Shown here in pieces: positions 14,620 to 26,112 of a DNA stretch of 64,000 nt. The stretch spans positions 1 through 64,000 of the forward strand of contig JANDJZ010000078.1 of assembly GCA_027943245.1 (NCBI GenBank), given 5' to 3'. Source of the DNA: Acanthamoeba sp. SK_2022b (lineage: Eukaryota > Discosea > Longamoebia > Acanthamoebidae). The number at the start of each line of letters is the position of its first letter. The first letter of the stretch is position 1. The notes below the pieces were generated by a model that was not told the DNA's origin, did not search any database, and saw only the letters and a list, made by a program, of their open reading frames with translations. The position numbers were made by a program, and so were the translations under genes.

Positions 14620-14704
14620 TTCGAGGAATTTTGGTTCGCCGTGCGGTGTTTCTGCCACTTTGTGGCAGGTATGCATCGACTGGCCTACCGAAACTGCACC
14701 ACAC

Positions 14705-17700
14705 ATGCAAAAGAAATTCTATTCACGAAAGAGCCGTAGCAAGAATCAGGTCGAGGCCGGAAAACAATTATGCAATCCCAACGTGAAATTAGGCAGCCCC
14801 AAATCGACAGACCTTTACGAAGTTCTGGACGCTGCAAAATCGAGCAAGAAGAAGAGTAAGGTGCAGAATACTTCAAAGAAGGACCCCAGCAAGCCTGCCA
14901 GCGATCTAACCCCCAAGTCTTCGCCCACTGCACAACAAAAGTCAGGCACAACCACTTCACCTTCCCGCACCGCCTTCGTTATCTCCTCTGCCCAATCGCC
15001 TTCAACTGGCGGTATGCGAAGGTTAGAGGAAGCGCTGATAGACGCAGCAGTTGACCGTGGACGAAAGGGACGCGAAGCAGCAACCAGTGCACGAAACGCC
15101 GTGCTTACCGGGTCGCCGACGAAGTTCAAGATGGGCTCCACACTCTTCCATGGGTCAGGTTCGCTGACTCGCGATACAACCATCCCGAACTACTTCTCCT
15201 ACGACCGATGGAACTCCAGTCGCGGTGCACATCACTACGACTTCGCCCGCCACTACGCCAACCTCGATGCACTGGACCGAGCGAGGCAGGAGAGTTCGAC
15301 CAACGGAGGCCTCGAGCTTGTCAACAGGACGTCCACATCGCTCAACAAGCCGTCGTCGCAACCCGCGTATAAGCGTGAAGGGTAACACTCCCACACTAGT
15401 TGTGCCCTGACGCTAGCACCCTTGCCGACGAGCCTCTCTTGCACAACAGGTTGCAGAACCTTGGCAATACGTGCTACATGAACGCGGTGCTTCAGTCGCT
15501 GCTTTCGCTCGAGACGTTCGTGTCGGACATGAACAGAGATGAATTTATTCAGGCACTACCCTACACATCGTTCTACCAGGCTCTTCTGCAGGTAATCACT
15601 GGTGTCCTCCTCTCTCTGCACCGCGTACTTACATGGCAACTGATTACAGATCGCAGTTGAAATGAGACGTGAGAAGCATGGCATCATCAATCCATGGCCT
15701 GTCAAGGAGGCTGTTGCTCGCATGGCCAAACAGTTCTCGGACTGGATGCAACAGGTAAGCCACAAACTCGACTAACACTGAGTAGCGCGCACTGTTTTTG
15801 TCATCCTTCCGAGAGAGAGGGGGGAGAGAGGGAGGGAAGGAATGAGAATGCCGCTCATCGTTGTGTTTGTTAGGATGCGCACGAATTCTTGGTGAGCTGT
15901 CTGGATCAACTCGAAGGCGAAATAGACAAGGCGTACCTCGCCTCAGAAGCAGAAAAGAAGGAAACGACTTCGTCCTCCGGCTATGAGCCAACGTTGTCAC
16001 CCGAGAGCGCCCAAGGCGAGCGCAAGCGGAGCGATAAGTGTCCAGTCTTTCTTAACTTTGAGTCTGAGGTGGAGCACACCTTCACCTGTCGCAATCCTGA
16101 CTGCGAGAACGTCGCCCGAAAGCCGGAAATCTTTAGAGACTTCTCCCTTGAGATCGTCGAGCTGCCCGGGTCAAGGTACATGCGCCCGCAGTTGCATCTG
16201 GCGAGAGAGCTTGCTTCTGACGTAGGTGATGCTTAGCGAGACGAACAGCGGGAAGCCTTCGGTGCAAGATCTGGTGAAGTTTTGGTTCCAAGGCGACGAA
16301 GTGGTGGAGATGCGGTGCGGCAAGTGCGAAGAAACCGGAGAAGCGGATGTCGGCCACAAGTACGTTGTGCACGCACCCGCACCGTGCCGGGCCGTGCCAG
16401 CGTTGCAAGTCTTTATCGAAACTCACCCTTTTGCTTTGCAATGTTGCAGCTTTCTTCGGCTTCCACGGGTGCTCATACTGCACCTCAAGCGCTTCAAACC
16501 GCTACCATCCGATGTTTTCACCATTCGCAAGCTCCAAGACGTAGTGCGCCTCAACAAGACTCTCGATCTCGGTATGACACGGTCCAGCCTTTCTCCTTTG
16601 CCGGTATGTGTTACAGAGACTCATCTGTTGTGCCTGGATGGTTTCAGCATTCTGTTGCGACAGAAGGACATACAACCCGTTCGCGCCAGGGCAGCTCAAC
16701 CTTCCGTCTCATGACGCAGCGTTCATTTCCTCTTCTCGCCACTCTCCCTCTCCGCATTCTTCGTCTTCCTCTGCATCGTCGCCGTATCTCTCCTCTTCCC
16801 CGTCGATCAAGTCGACGGAATTCAAGATGCCTGCTCCCAAGGCAGTCGTTCCGCCGCCATCGTCCTTTCCGACGACACGTTCCAAAGGCGAGGTAGGCAA
16901 TGACGACCTCGCGTCAATTATAGAAGGAGGCCTCGCCAAGCGACAGCGTACGACCGAGGGTAGCACGGGCCAGAACGGCAAGTCGGCCACTGTCGGCACG
17001 AATGGGAGCAGACTAAGCGAGGAGGAAATGCTAGCACGGGCCCTTAAGGAGAGTGAAGCGAGCTTCGCAGAGGAAGCTCGAAGGATTGATCAAGCCAAGG
17101 AGGAGGAGGAGAGGATCAGGAAGGAACAAGAAGAACTCGACATGGCAATCGCCCTCTCCCTGAAGGAGAGCGGAGATGGTGAGCACAGGGCCAACGTGAA
17201 GAGGAAGAGGAGCGCAGCCATTGCCGAGGTACTACTGCTGCGCATGATCCATCCTCTTGGCTTTGCTGACTATCTCATTCTCAGGACTCGTTGTCCGAAG
17301 GGCACGGCACAACAGAAACGACAAGAAGCTCTCACGTGGCGCCACCGCTTCGCGTACGTCGTTGAGGAACCGGATAAACAGCCTCATTTGCCTCCTGACC
17401 TGTTGCATGGCTGGTTTCCCAGGTGTCTCGCATCTTTGATGATGACGACGCCGCAGACAAGCAAGAGTGGCATGAGCCCCAGGAAAAGTGCAACTCTCTT
17501 TATCACCTGGTGCGGGCCCGACATGGTGACAGTTATTGAGTGTCGGCCCCTCGTTTGACCATGTCTCCATTCTACATCGTTGCAGAGAAGCATCGTGGTG
17601 CATTGGGGCGCTGGAGCGAGCATGGGCCACTACACTTCTTATGTACATAAGCCAGCGTCGGGCCAGTGGAAGGAATACAACGACGATAAGGTCTACGAGG

Positions 17701-18542
17701 TAAGCCTCCCACTTTCGCTATTACTGCAAGTATCCGGATTGACCTTGACTATTGTGCTGTGCGAACACCCCCGACAGCTGAAGGAGTATGCGGCCTTGGG
17801 CGAGCAAGCAGAGAAGAACGGGTATCTCTTGTTCTACGTCCACGACTCCGTACAGGATCCACGATACCAGAACGCTTTGAAGGAAGCACCGACAGAACAA
17901 GAAGAGCAGGCCAGCACTTCCACAAGCACCGCGAAGGGTAAGGAGAGGCTGGACGACGATGGAAAGAAACGAGAGTCCGGCGTGTCGATCAAGCACGTCA
18001 TCGACAGCGAGAACGAGAGAAAGGAAAAGAAGAGGACGACGAAGCGCTACAACTTTGACGATGCGATGGAGACGATCCGCAACATGGAAGACAACGAAGA
18101 CGTATTGCAGCTCAGTTTCTTCGAGGATCTGGCTGCCTCCACCGTCAACACTGGCGACACCAAACCCAAGCCAGCCGAGCGAGAGAAGACACAAGGCGGA
18201 ACAAATGAGCATGGAGGTGCGGACGAGAAGCCGGCGGCTGTGAGGGTGGCGACGGTCACAAAGCCGCAGAGGGAGGACGGAAAGGTGAGCGGCAAGAAGA
18301 AGGACGAGACAGAGACGGCCAGCCGTGACGACGAGGATGAGGAGCTCAAGCGAGCGATCGCGCTGTCTCTGGCCGAAGCCGAGGAAAACAGCTCGAGAGC
18401 GAAAGAGGAAAAACGACACAAGAGAGAGGCCGCGTCCAAGACAGGGAAAGAAGAAGACGACTTTACCAACCAAGGCCCCGACGTGGACGAGAGCGCCCTC
18501 GTGGACAAGCGGAAGCGAAGGAGAACCGCTACACCGAAGTAG
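14705..18542 (+). CDS. USP37: ubiquitin-specific protease, USP37-like with UIMs
   Basis: Cysteine protease that removes ubiquitin from proteins. About 11 exons, roughly 1,030 residues. A basic, Ser-rich N-terminal third (~225 residues) leads into the Cys box GLQNLGNTCYMNAVLQSLLS, matching USP37. Next come DAHEFLVSCLDQLE, a zinc-type CRNPDCENVARK, MRCGKCEETGEAD, and LPRVLILHLKRFK. A long insert then carries two ubiquitin-interacting motifs (EEEMLARALKESEASF and EELDMAIALSLKESG). The His box GHYTSYVHKPASGQWKEYND follows, then YLLFYVH and a charged tail with a third motif (EELKRAIALSLAEAEE). UIMs embedded between Cys and His boxes are the hallmark of USP37; here one lies after the His box. Human USP37 is a cell-cycle E2F target, which fits the promoter palindrome. 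Confidence 0.93.
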
Positions 18543-18641
18543 CAAGCCTCCCGAAACTCCGAATTGACGTCCGTCGCAGTCGCCAATACAGACACTATCG
18601 GTATCGGGGCTTTCGCTCTTCTTTTTTTTAACCTGTGCCTC

Positions 18642-21600
18642 ATGGAGCTGCTGGTGGCGTCACCCCTGGGAGGAGAGGGTCGGGGCGAGGTAGGCGAAGT
18701 TGATGCGGAAGCGAACCCTTTCGTGGCGTCGATGGAACGTCCATCATACGCCTACCTGTGGGGCCATGGCGGTTGGGGCGCTCTGGGCCACGGTGCCGAC
18801 GATGACGACGGCGAGGAAACGTACGGCACCGACTGTCCCGCTGACGTGCCGCGGCCCACGCTCCTGCGTTGTCCGGCGCTCGACGGGCTGCAGCTCCAGC
18901 AGGTCGTCTGCACCAAGCGGCACACCCTCTTCCTCACCGGTACTGCTCGAGAGCAAGGGAGCCTTGCTGGATAGAAATGAAAATTTACGCTTCGGATGGC
19001 CCGAAAGGGTGCGGCAAGGTGTTTGCGTGCGGTACGAGCGTGGGCGTGGACCTGGCACGAGTGGGCGGGTGGCAGGCGACAGCGACGCACCCCGATGAAG
19101 TGCGCTTACCTGGTCCGGGGAGCGCGGTCGAGGTCGGATTGGGCGTGAACTGCCACCACCGGTTGCTTCTGTGTCGGCCGCAGTTGGATTCCACCGCAGG
19201 CACGTCGTGCTGGCTTATCAATAACCCTTTCGTGCAGCACGATCCAAAGCCAGCGAGCTTGACACCCTTCCTTGCTCTTCGTCACCAGGAAATCAGCAGA
19301 CCGCCCAGCCAAGCGCCCAGGTCTACTGCTGGGGTGAGAGTACGACCTCCCTCTCTTCCTTTGCTTTCTACCACACAGGGACTGTGGCGTGTCTCATGCC
19401 TCTGACTCAACAGACTACCAGGGACAGTTGTTCTTCAAGTCCCGCGGTGCCGCCCAACCGACGCTGGTGCAGTCGTTGCTTCATCTGGATGTGGTACAGG
19501 TGGCCACCGGCGACTACCACAGCCTGGTCCTCACGTGTACGCCTTAGCCTCGACCTTCAGGGCGAAGTGAGTTCGGCCCGTGTGGTGGCGACGCGCGTCA
19601 CCTCACCAGATGTGCGTGCAGCCACGGGTCAGGTGTTCAGTAGCGGCAAGAACGGCGACGGGCAGTTGGGCCTGGGGGACTCAGTCATGCACCCGCCCGA
19701 GCCCCACTTGGTAGTCGGGCTCAAGGGTATCAAGATCGTGCAGATCGCCTGCGGGGAGTCGCACTCGGCGGCCCTCACCGACGATGGCCGGGTCTACACC
19801 TGGTACACGGCTGCCTCCCTTGCAGAGACGAAGATGTGGTGGTGCTCACACCAAAATGCCTCACCCCGTGTACATGTGCGCAGGGGAAACGGTCTGTCGG
19901 GACAGTTGGGTCACTCCAACGAGTCGTCGGTCGGCAGACCGAAGCTCGTCGAGGGGTGCCTCGGCATGAAGGTGCTCTACATCGCCTGCGGCAGCTACCA
20001 CACCGCGGCCCTAGTGGGTACTCGTCAGTCACTCAGTCCACTTGCCTCCTTGCAAACAGCTTTTCCTGTTTCTCATGTTAGTTGGCCGTCGCGGTCGTGC
20101 ATGTGCGCGCCCCCATAGATACGGGAGATGTGGTGATGTGGGGCTCCAATGAGGAATTCCAGCTGGGGCTTGAGGGCGAGTCGTTTGTGACGACTCCGAC
20201 CAGCAACCCGCATCTCAGCGGACAACGCATCGTCATGCTCGCCTGCGGGACCGGCCTGACTGCTGCCCTCGCTGGTATGTCCCCATTTGTCGCGCACCGG
20301 CCGCAGACCGCACGCACTCCGAGAAACGTTTCTAACGAATCTCTATCGCTGTGTACAGCCGACGGCCGCGTGTTTGCCTGTGGCACGCTGCTCGAGCGCA
20401 TCCCCACGCCTCGCGTCGTGCTGCCCGCCAGCAGGGGTGTCAACCAGATTGCCTGCGGTGCTCAGTACATCGCGGCCTGGCGCGGTACGGCGTGGCCCCT
20501 CGCCCCCATCCGGGCCTAGTGGAGGCGCTGGAGCCCTCGCTGACTTGCCGCACGCGGTACGTAGGGCCCATGGCGCCCTCGCTCGCCCGGCTCAGGGCAC
20601 GGGTGCGCCGGGCGGTGGACTTCAATGCGTCGTTGGCCCTCGAGACGCTCATCGGACGGAACGACTGCAGCGATCTCCTTATTCGCCTCGGCGACGGCAG
20701 CTGGCTCCACGCCCACCGCATCGTGTTGGCCATGCGCAGTGACCGCCTTCGCAAAGAGCTCAGTGAACTAGACACCGTCGACAATAGCAGAAAGAGCATC
20801 CTGGACATACCACCGCAGGCATCGGCCACAGCTGTACGTGCCTTCCTTCGCTACATCTACTGCGACGAGCTGCCCACGCTGCCGACCGAGCTCTTCCATC
20901 TGCACGCCAGCAGGCGACAACAAGCACATGCGACAGGTAATAAGGATGGCGACAAGTCGTCTGCCGTTGAGGCCGACGATGTGGTGGGCCAACTGCTCCA
21001 TCTGGCCAAGCTCTACGCCACCAAACCGCTGGAAGAGCTCCTCGAGAGGGTGGTGTCCGCGCCCGATCTGGCCTCCTCGCTCGAATCGACGTCCGTGAGC
21101 AACACGCTCGCATCGGACTTATCGCGAGCGTTCGATGAGCCGCTCTTCTCTGACCTCACCTTCTCTGTCACCCCGCCGACGCGTCGAGACGAAGACGGCG
21201 AAGACTCGCACTCGGCCCATCCCGAAGCTCTGCCGGCCGGCGGACAGGCCGCTACCGAGATCAGGGCCCACAAGTGCATGCTGGCGCTGCGTAGCGATTA
21301 CTTCCGTGCCATGTTCCTCACGGGCCTGAAGGAGGCCACGTCATGTCGCGTTCCGATCGTGGGCGTGCGACCGGACATCTTCCGCCGGATCGTTCGCTAC
21401 CACTACAGCGGCGAGGTTGGTGAGATCGAACCGGAACAGGTGGTGGAGCTGTTCGTGGTGGGCAACGAGTTCGGGCTGGACGCCTTGACGCGCCCGTGCG
21501 AGCGCATGATCGAGCAGAGCTTCGAGCTGGACAACGTGAACGATCTGTGGAGCATGGCTATCACCTTTGGCAGCGAGCAGCTCAAGCAGCTGTGCATCAG

Positions 21601-22114
21601 CTTCCTGCTGCGAGTGCTCCGCGACCGGTCTGTGCAAGTCACCGGGGAGCTCGTGACGAGGCTCCCTCTCGATCTCCTCGCCGCCGTCTGCGCTCGCATG
21701 ATCGCCACGCCTGAGTCAAGTACGCAGTCCTTTTTATTTATTTTATTTTATTTTATTTTATTTTTTCAACTCTTTCTTTAGTTGTTGACGCTTTGTCGCT
21801 TGATCGGCCGCGCAGACGCGGTCAGTTGTGGAACCTGTTCCGAGGTGATCCCACGATTGGACGAGCGGACCAGGAGCCCCCATTGCGCGCTGTGCGGTCG
21901 CGTGCTGTGCGAGCGATGGAAGGGCCGATGGTGCTCGCTCGACCTCACCCGCGATCAGGTCGTGCCCGAACTCCTGGTACTGTTCGGCCGGAAGCGCGAC
22001 CGTCTGCCGGGCCAGGTGAAGCCTCTGTGCAGTCACTGCTGCCAGATCCTCGGAGCCCACGCCCAGCAACGAAAACAGACCACACCACCCACCGTCGGGA
22101 AAAACCATACTTAA
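18642..22114 (+). CDS. RCC1-repeat, double BTB and zinc-finger protein
   Basis: Seven or more exons. The N-terminal half is an RCC1-type beta propeller with repeats of the kind YLWGHGGWGALGHG, GQVFSSGKNGDGQLGLGD, CGESHSAALTDDGRVYTW, GLSGQLGH, ACGSYHTAAL, VVMWGSNEEFQLGLEG and VNQIACGAQYIAAW. The second half has two BTB/POZ domains: CSDLLIRLGDGSWLHAHRIV and, after a linker, FSDLTFSV..IRAHKCMLALRSDYFRAMF. The C-terminus is a Cys cluster (CGTC, CALCGRVLC, CSHCC) spaced like a FYVE-related finger but without the RHHCR signature. BTB proteins often serve as Cullin-3 adaptors; that is family inference. The start at 18642 is the first ATG in the WGHGGWG frame. Exon joins in the RCC1 half are tight and some may be off by a few codons. 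Confidence 0.87.
21737..21764. repeat. (TTTTA)n in an intron
   Basis: Five to six TTTTA units in the intron before the zinc-finger exon. Confidence 0.9.
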
Positions 22115-22690
22115 ATTCGTAAAGGGTTGGACAGCTGCTTTCCAACAACAAGGCACCCCAGCGATGCCCCCAAAGCGGAGCGTGATCTGTACCCGACCGG
22201 TCCCGCTCTCTCAATCGAAAAGTTGTGTTCAAGACTACTGGGGTGGAGGCTTTCGTGGCGCTGAGGGTGGGTGCAGATGAGCTCCCGTTGGATATCACCA
22301 ACCGGCTGCCCAGGCATTCGTGGAGGGAACTCTAATCACAAAAGGGACATAAAGCCCGCCAAGCGACAAGTGTGGTCGGTGATTGGCTCGTGCACCGGAA
22401 CATATTCTGTCGACAGGGGTCGTACCCGCAAAAATCCCCAAACGTCTGCTGGATAGCTCCCCGAGTGGCAACCGGTTGGGGAGGAAATGGGGGGGACTAG
22501 TTGGGGGGACAGCTTGTTGGGGAGCCGCGGCCAAGCACCCCAACCACCGTGCAAGTTTTGGGGGGACATGCACACCCTCCCCTCTTTCCTATCTTCTTGG
22601 TCTTCTGCTTGGCTTTGCAAACTGGTCGAGCTCCCACCACCACCACCCTTCTTCCGGACTTCTGCTGCTTCTCGCACCACGAGCGCGGGT
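22115..22690. other. intergenic between tandem + genes
   Basis: 576 bases. G-rich words (GGGGGGACTAGTTGGGGGGACAG near 22487-22512) have G-quadruplex character. Several frames are open by chance but none has family signal. Holds the presumed promoter of the His/Gln-rich gene. Confidence 0.5.
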
Positions 22691-24424
22691 ATGGAGGGCG
22701 GCGGCGGAGGAAGCGGCGGCTTAAGTGATTCGGGTGGCCGGCAGCAAGGCCAGGGCCGAGGTCCACCTCTTCGGAGTGCCTCCGGAGACCTATCACCGGG
22801 TATGTGAGCGCTCTGCACACGATTTGCCCACTCCCCCTCCCCTTTACCCTGTGAATCCTTAACGTTATATTGCATTATTTAATATTTTATCTGATTTGAT
22901 GCACTCGGCCCTCAAAGGGATTTGATCTCTTTTTAAGATCCTTTTATTTGTTGTGTTATTATGTCACACCACCAAAAAAGGAGACAGCGGCCAGCTCCAG
23001 GGCCTTTCGCACAGCCACACGCATCACCACCTGCTGTTGTCGCGCCATCTATCCTCTCCACCACCGCTGCCGCATCATGTACAACAACAACAGCAGCTCC
23101 AGCACCAGCAACAGCAGCTTTCGATGCGTCAACACCTTGCGCTCTCCTCGCCGCATCTTCCCCTACCGCATCATCTGGGGGGCATGCAGCTCGGCCATCA
23201 CAGCTTGCACGAGACCTCGCTCTCCGGCGTGGGAGTACACCACGCCGAGCCCGACCATCTCGACGTACGTCGCGCGAGGGTGTGTGTTGCCACAGCCTGG
23301 TGTGAGTGAGAGTGCTCAATCTTTTGGAGCGGTCAACCGCGTTCCCTAGTTTTCCCAGGCACACGCCCCCACATGTTGCGCGTGCTTGGCTAATGTTCTT
23401 CTGCTCGTTGGACCAGGATCCGCTCACCTCTTCCGGGCCCGTTCAGCTCCACGATGGTCTCACTGACTCTCATCAGGCACCCACTCACCCACTCGCAGCG
23501 CAGCGTTCAAGCGCTCGCTTGTCCGTGACTGACGTCGTTTTCCTCCGCACGCTGGGCAGGTTTCGCTGTTGCGAGGCAGTCCCCACCACAGCACAGAGGC
23601 GCAGCATCTCCTGTATCCTCTTACGTACGTGCTACTGTACTTTCCCTGGATCATTCCCGTTCTTGCTCGCCGTATCTCGGCAACATCTAGACGTTTTTAA
23701 TTGCTTTAATCATCTGCAACTTCTTTGATTGGTCGTTTGTGTTCATTTACGTAATTACTTTTTCCGCCATTTTTCCTTGCGTGGCATTGACGTGTAACCA
23801 CCAATCATGCGACAGGCCTGGCCTGGGGAGCAGCGGCGGGCAGGTCTTCGGTTCGACCATGACCCAGCCCTCCTATGCGGCCCACCATTATCAGCACCAC
23901 CTGCCACCACCGCAGCAACAGCATCACAACCACCACCAGCATCAGCACCTTCACCAGCGGCAGCACCGACAGCACCAGCCACTCCCTCCACCACCAGCAA
24001 TCACCGATGAGGACGAAGAGGAGCCAGGTACGTCGCCACTCTCCACCCTTTGCCAAAACCACCATCGCCTCGCATCTGGCCGAACTCCCTAATTTGCACA
24101 AAACGGCGAGATCGAGAAGGGAGCATTTCCGGTCAAAGCGACGCAAGCGTGAGACCATTCACACCGCACTCACGCCCCACAAACCAATCGCACACTGCCC
24201 AACAACATCGTCGACGCCCAGATACGGCGACCCGCGAGAGCGGCGGGACAGAAGCCGGCGGGGAAGAGGCCGGCGAAGGCGAGGAGACAATCGGGAAGGA
24301 CGGAACGCGATTCGTTTCACTTCGGGAGCGAGAGGAGATTGCCCGATGGGCCTACAAGACCTGGTTCAGGTTCGCTCTCTCGGCATCCTCCGTCCACACT
24401 TCCCACCCCTTGGCTGCACGTTAC

Positions 24425-24493
<69 letters not shown>

Positions 24494-25930
24494 CAGAGTG
24501 AAGCCAGGACACAAGGAGGTGAAGGACAAATGGTGGGCGCTCTACTATCGAAAGCTGCTGCCCCAGTACCACCTGCGGGACAACTATTTGGGGCGGAAGA
24601 TCAACCAGTGGATCGAGGAGGACCTGGAGCCCTTGAAGGTCGCCCATCCCGAGCAGTTTGCGCAGAATGCGCAGGGGCGGCCGGGACGCAAGCCCAAGAT
24701 CCGCACCAACTCCGATGGTGCGCACGCTCTGTTGTGGGGCCCACTCGTTTGTTTGGGCCAATGGGCTCACGCGCGTCGTGCACACCTCACTCTGCTGTTG
24801 CAGGAACGCCAATGAAGAGACGGAAGCCCAACAGCAGCAAGGAGGGCACGATGCCCGCCTACGCCAACGTGGAGATGGTCCAACCGACAGCCAGCGAAGG
24901 TCCGGTGGCCCATTCTCGTTTTAGCTTTTGCGTTTGTTTTTATGTAATGTTAATCGGCCGTATCGGGGCGGATAGGAATGGACGTGCAGAGGCTGGCCGC
25001 GTGTTGTGTGGACGGCAATGTGGAGTGGAATGCGGAGCAGCTCGACGCTGACATGCTGTGGTTCAAGAAGAACCGGGTCCAGATCATGGAGAACATTCCC
25101 AGCCTCACCAAGGGCAGCAAGCGAAAGGTGCGTGCGTGTTGCCCTTGATTGGCCACGAGCGCTGCTGGACAGTGGCCGTACAAATGATCGTTACCCGTCG
25201 TGTGTCGATGCCTGCCTGGGAACGCAATGGGGAGCAGAAGGAACAGGGTGGTCCGACGCAGAAGCGACAGCGGGCCGCCGATCCTCCTAAGCACGTACAC
25301 AGCTTCTCTGACGGGCTCGAGCTCTACTGCGACGTGCCCTGGATCAAAACGGGTAAATGCAGTCCTGATCGTTTCAGACGTCCGCGTATGCGCGCGCGTG
25401 CGTGCGCGACGACTTATTTCCCTATCATTGGGGGCGGTTAGATATGCACAGGACGGAGGAGGCCTACTTCATCCAGATCGACATGCCTGGCATCTCGGGC
25501 CAGGAAACGGGCCTACTCACCGCGCAAACCGACGGCAACAAACTCGTGATCAATGTTCGACTCTCCCACTCCCACTCGTGCACTCATGAGGGAGACTGAT
25601 GAACCGATGATTGCAGGGCGAGCGGAAGAACCGAAACCCGCTGCTCTCGCCCGACGATGAGAGTACGCTAGAGCACCTGCTCGTGCAGCGACCCGAGGGC
25701 CCCTTCACGCTCGAGGTGGTCCTGCCCCCGAACGCCGACATCGCCCATACAGAGCAGGTAAGATAGCTCCCCGGTTCGAATTGATTTGATCTGATCGCTC
25801 ACAATTCCAATCCCGGCAGACGTACCGGCACGGGGTGCTGACCATCAAGGTTCCGCTGAAGGCGCCCCAGTGGCGCACCCTCAACATCCTGCACCTCAGC
25901 CCTGAACGCCACTCCAACCTTGTAGACTAA
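22691..25930 (+). CDS. His/Gln-rich protein with C-terminal Hsp20 domain
   Basis: Ten or more exons. The N-terminal half is low complexity: Gly-rich start MEGGGGGSGG, then His/Gln/Pro-rich stretches (HSHTHHH, QQQQQLQHQQQQ, PPPQQQHHNHHQHQHL) and an acidic DEDEEEPG. A folded middle follows (RFVSLREREEIARWAYKTWF, VKDKWWALYYRKLLPQYHL, LGRKINQWIEEDLEPLK) that I do not recognise, then a basic patch and WNAEQLDADMLWFKKNRVQI. The last ~110 residues fit an alpha-crystallin/Hsp20 domain: EAYFIQIDMPGISGQ, NKLVINGERKNR, PEGPFTLEVVLPPNADI, YRHGVLTIKVPLK. Small Hsps are usually 15-25 kDa, so this fusion is odd; the middle may be a DNA- or protein-binding module. The 5' exons are the least certain part. An AATAAA lies at 26045. 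Confidence 0.72.
24427..24490. repeat. (AC)n microsatellite abutting a splice acceptor
   Basis: About 32 AC units end directly in ATGCAG|A, so the tract replaces the usual pyrimidine stretch before the acceptor of the VKPGHKEVKDKWW exon. Confidence 0.95.
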
Positions 25931-26112
25931 GTTTGGATGGCTTTGGTGGGCAAGCTAAAGCACAGAAAAAATGAAAAACAAATTAAATTTTAAATCCTTA
26001 CCCTGGCGAGTGTTCTTGGTCAAGCTGTGATATTTCTGACCCACAATAAAGCGATATTCAATCATTAGAACTACTTTCCAAGCTTGCCCCCTCCTCTCCA
26101 ACTACTAAAGAC

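Noticed and set aside
25771..25790. CCGGTTCGAATT, resembling a tRNA B box
   Set aside because: No A box or cloverleaf at the right distance; it lies in an intron of the Hsp20 gene.
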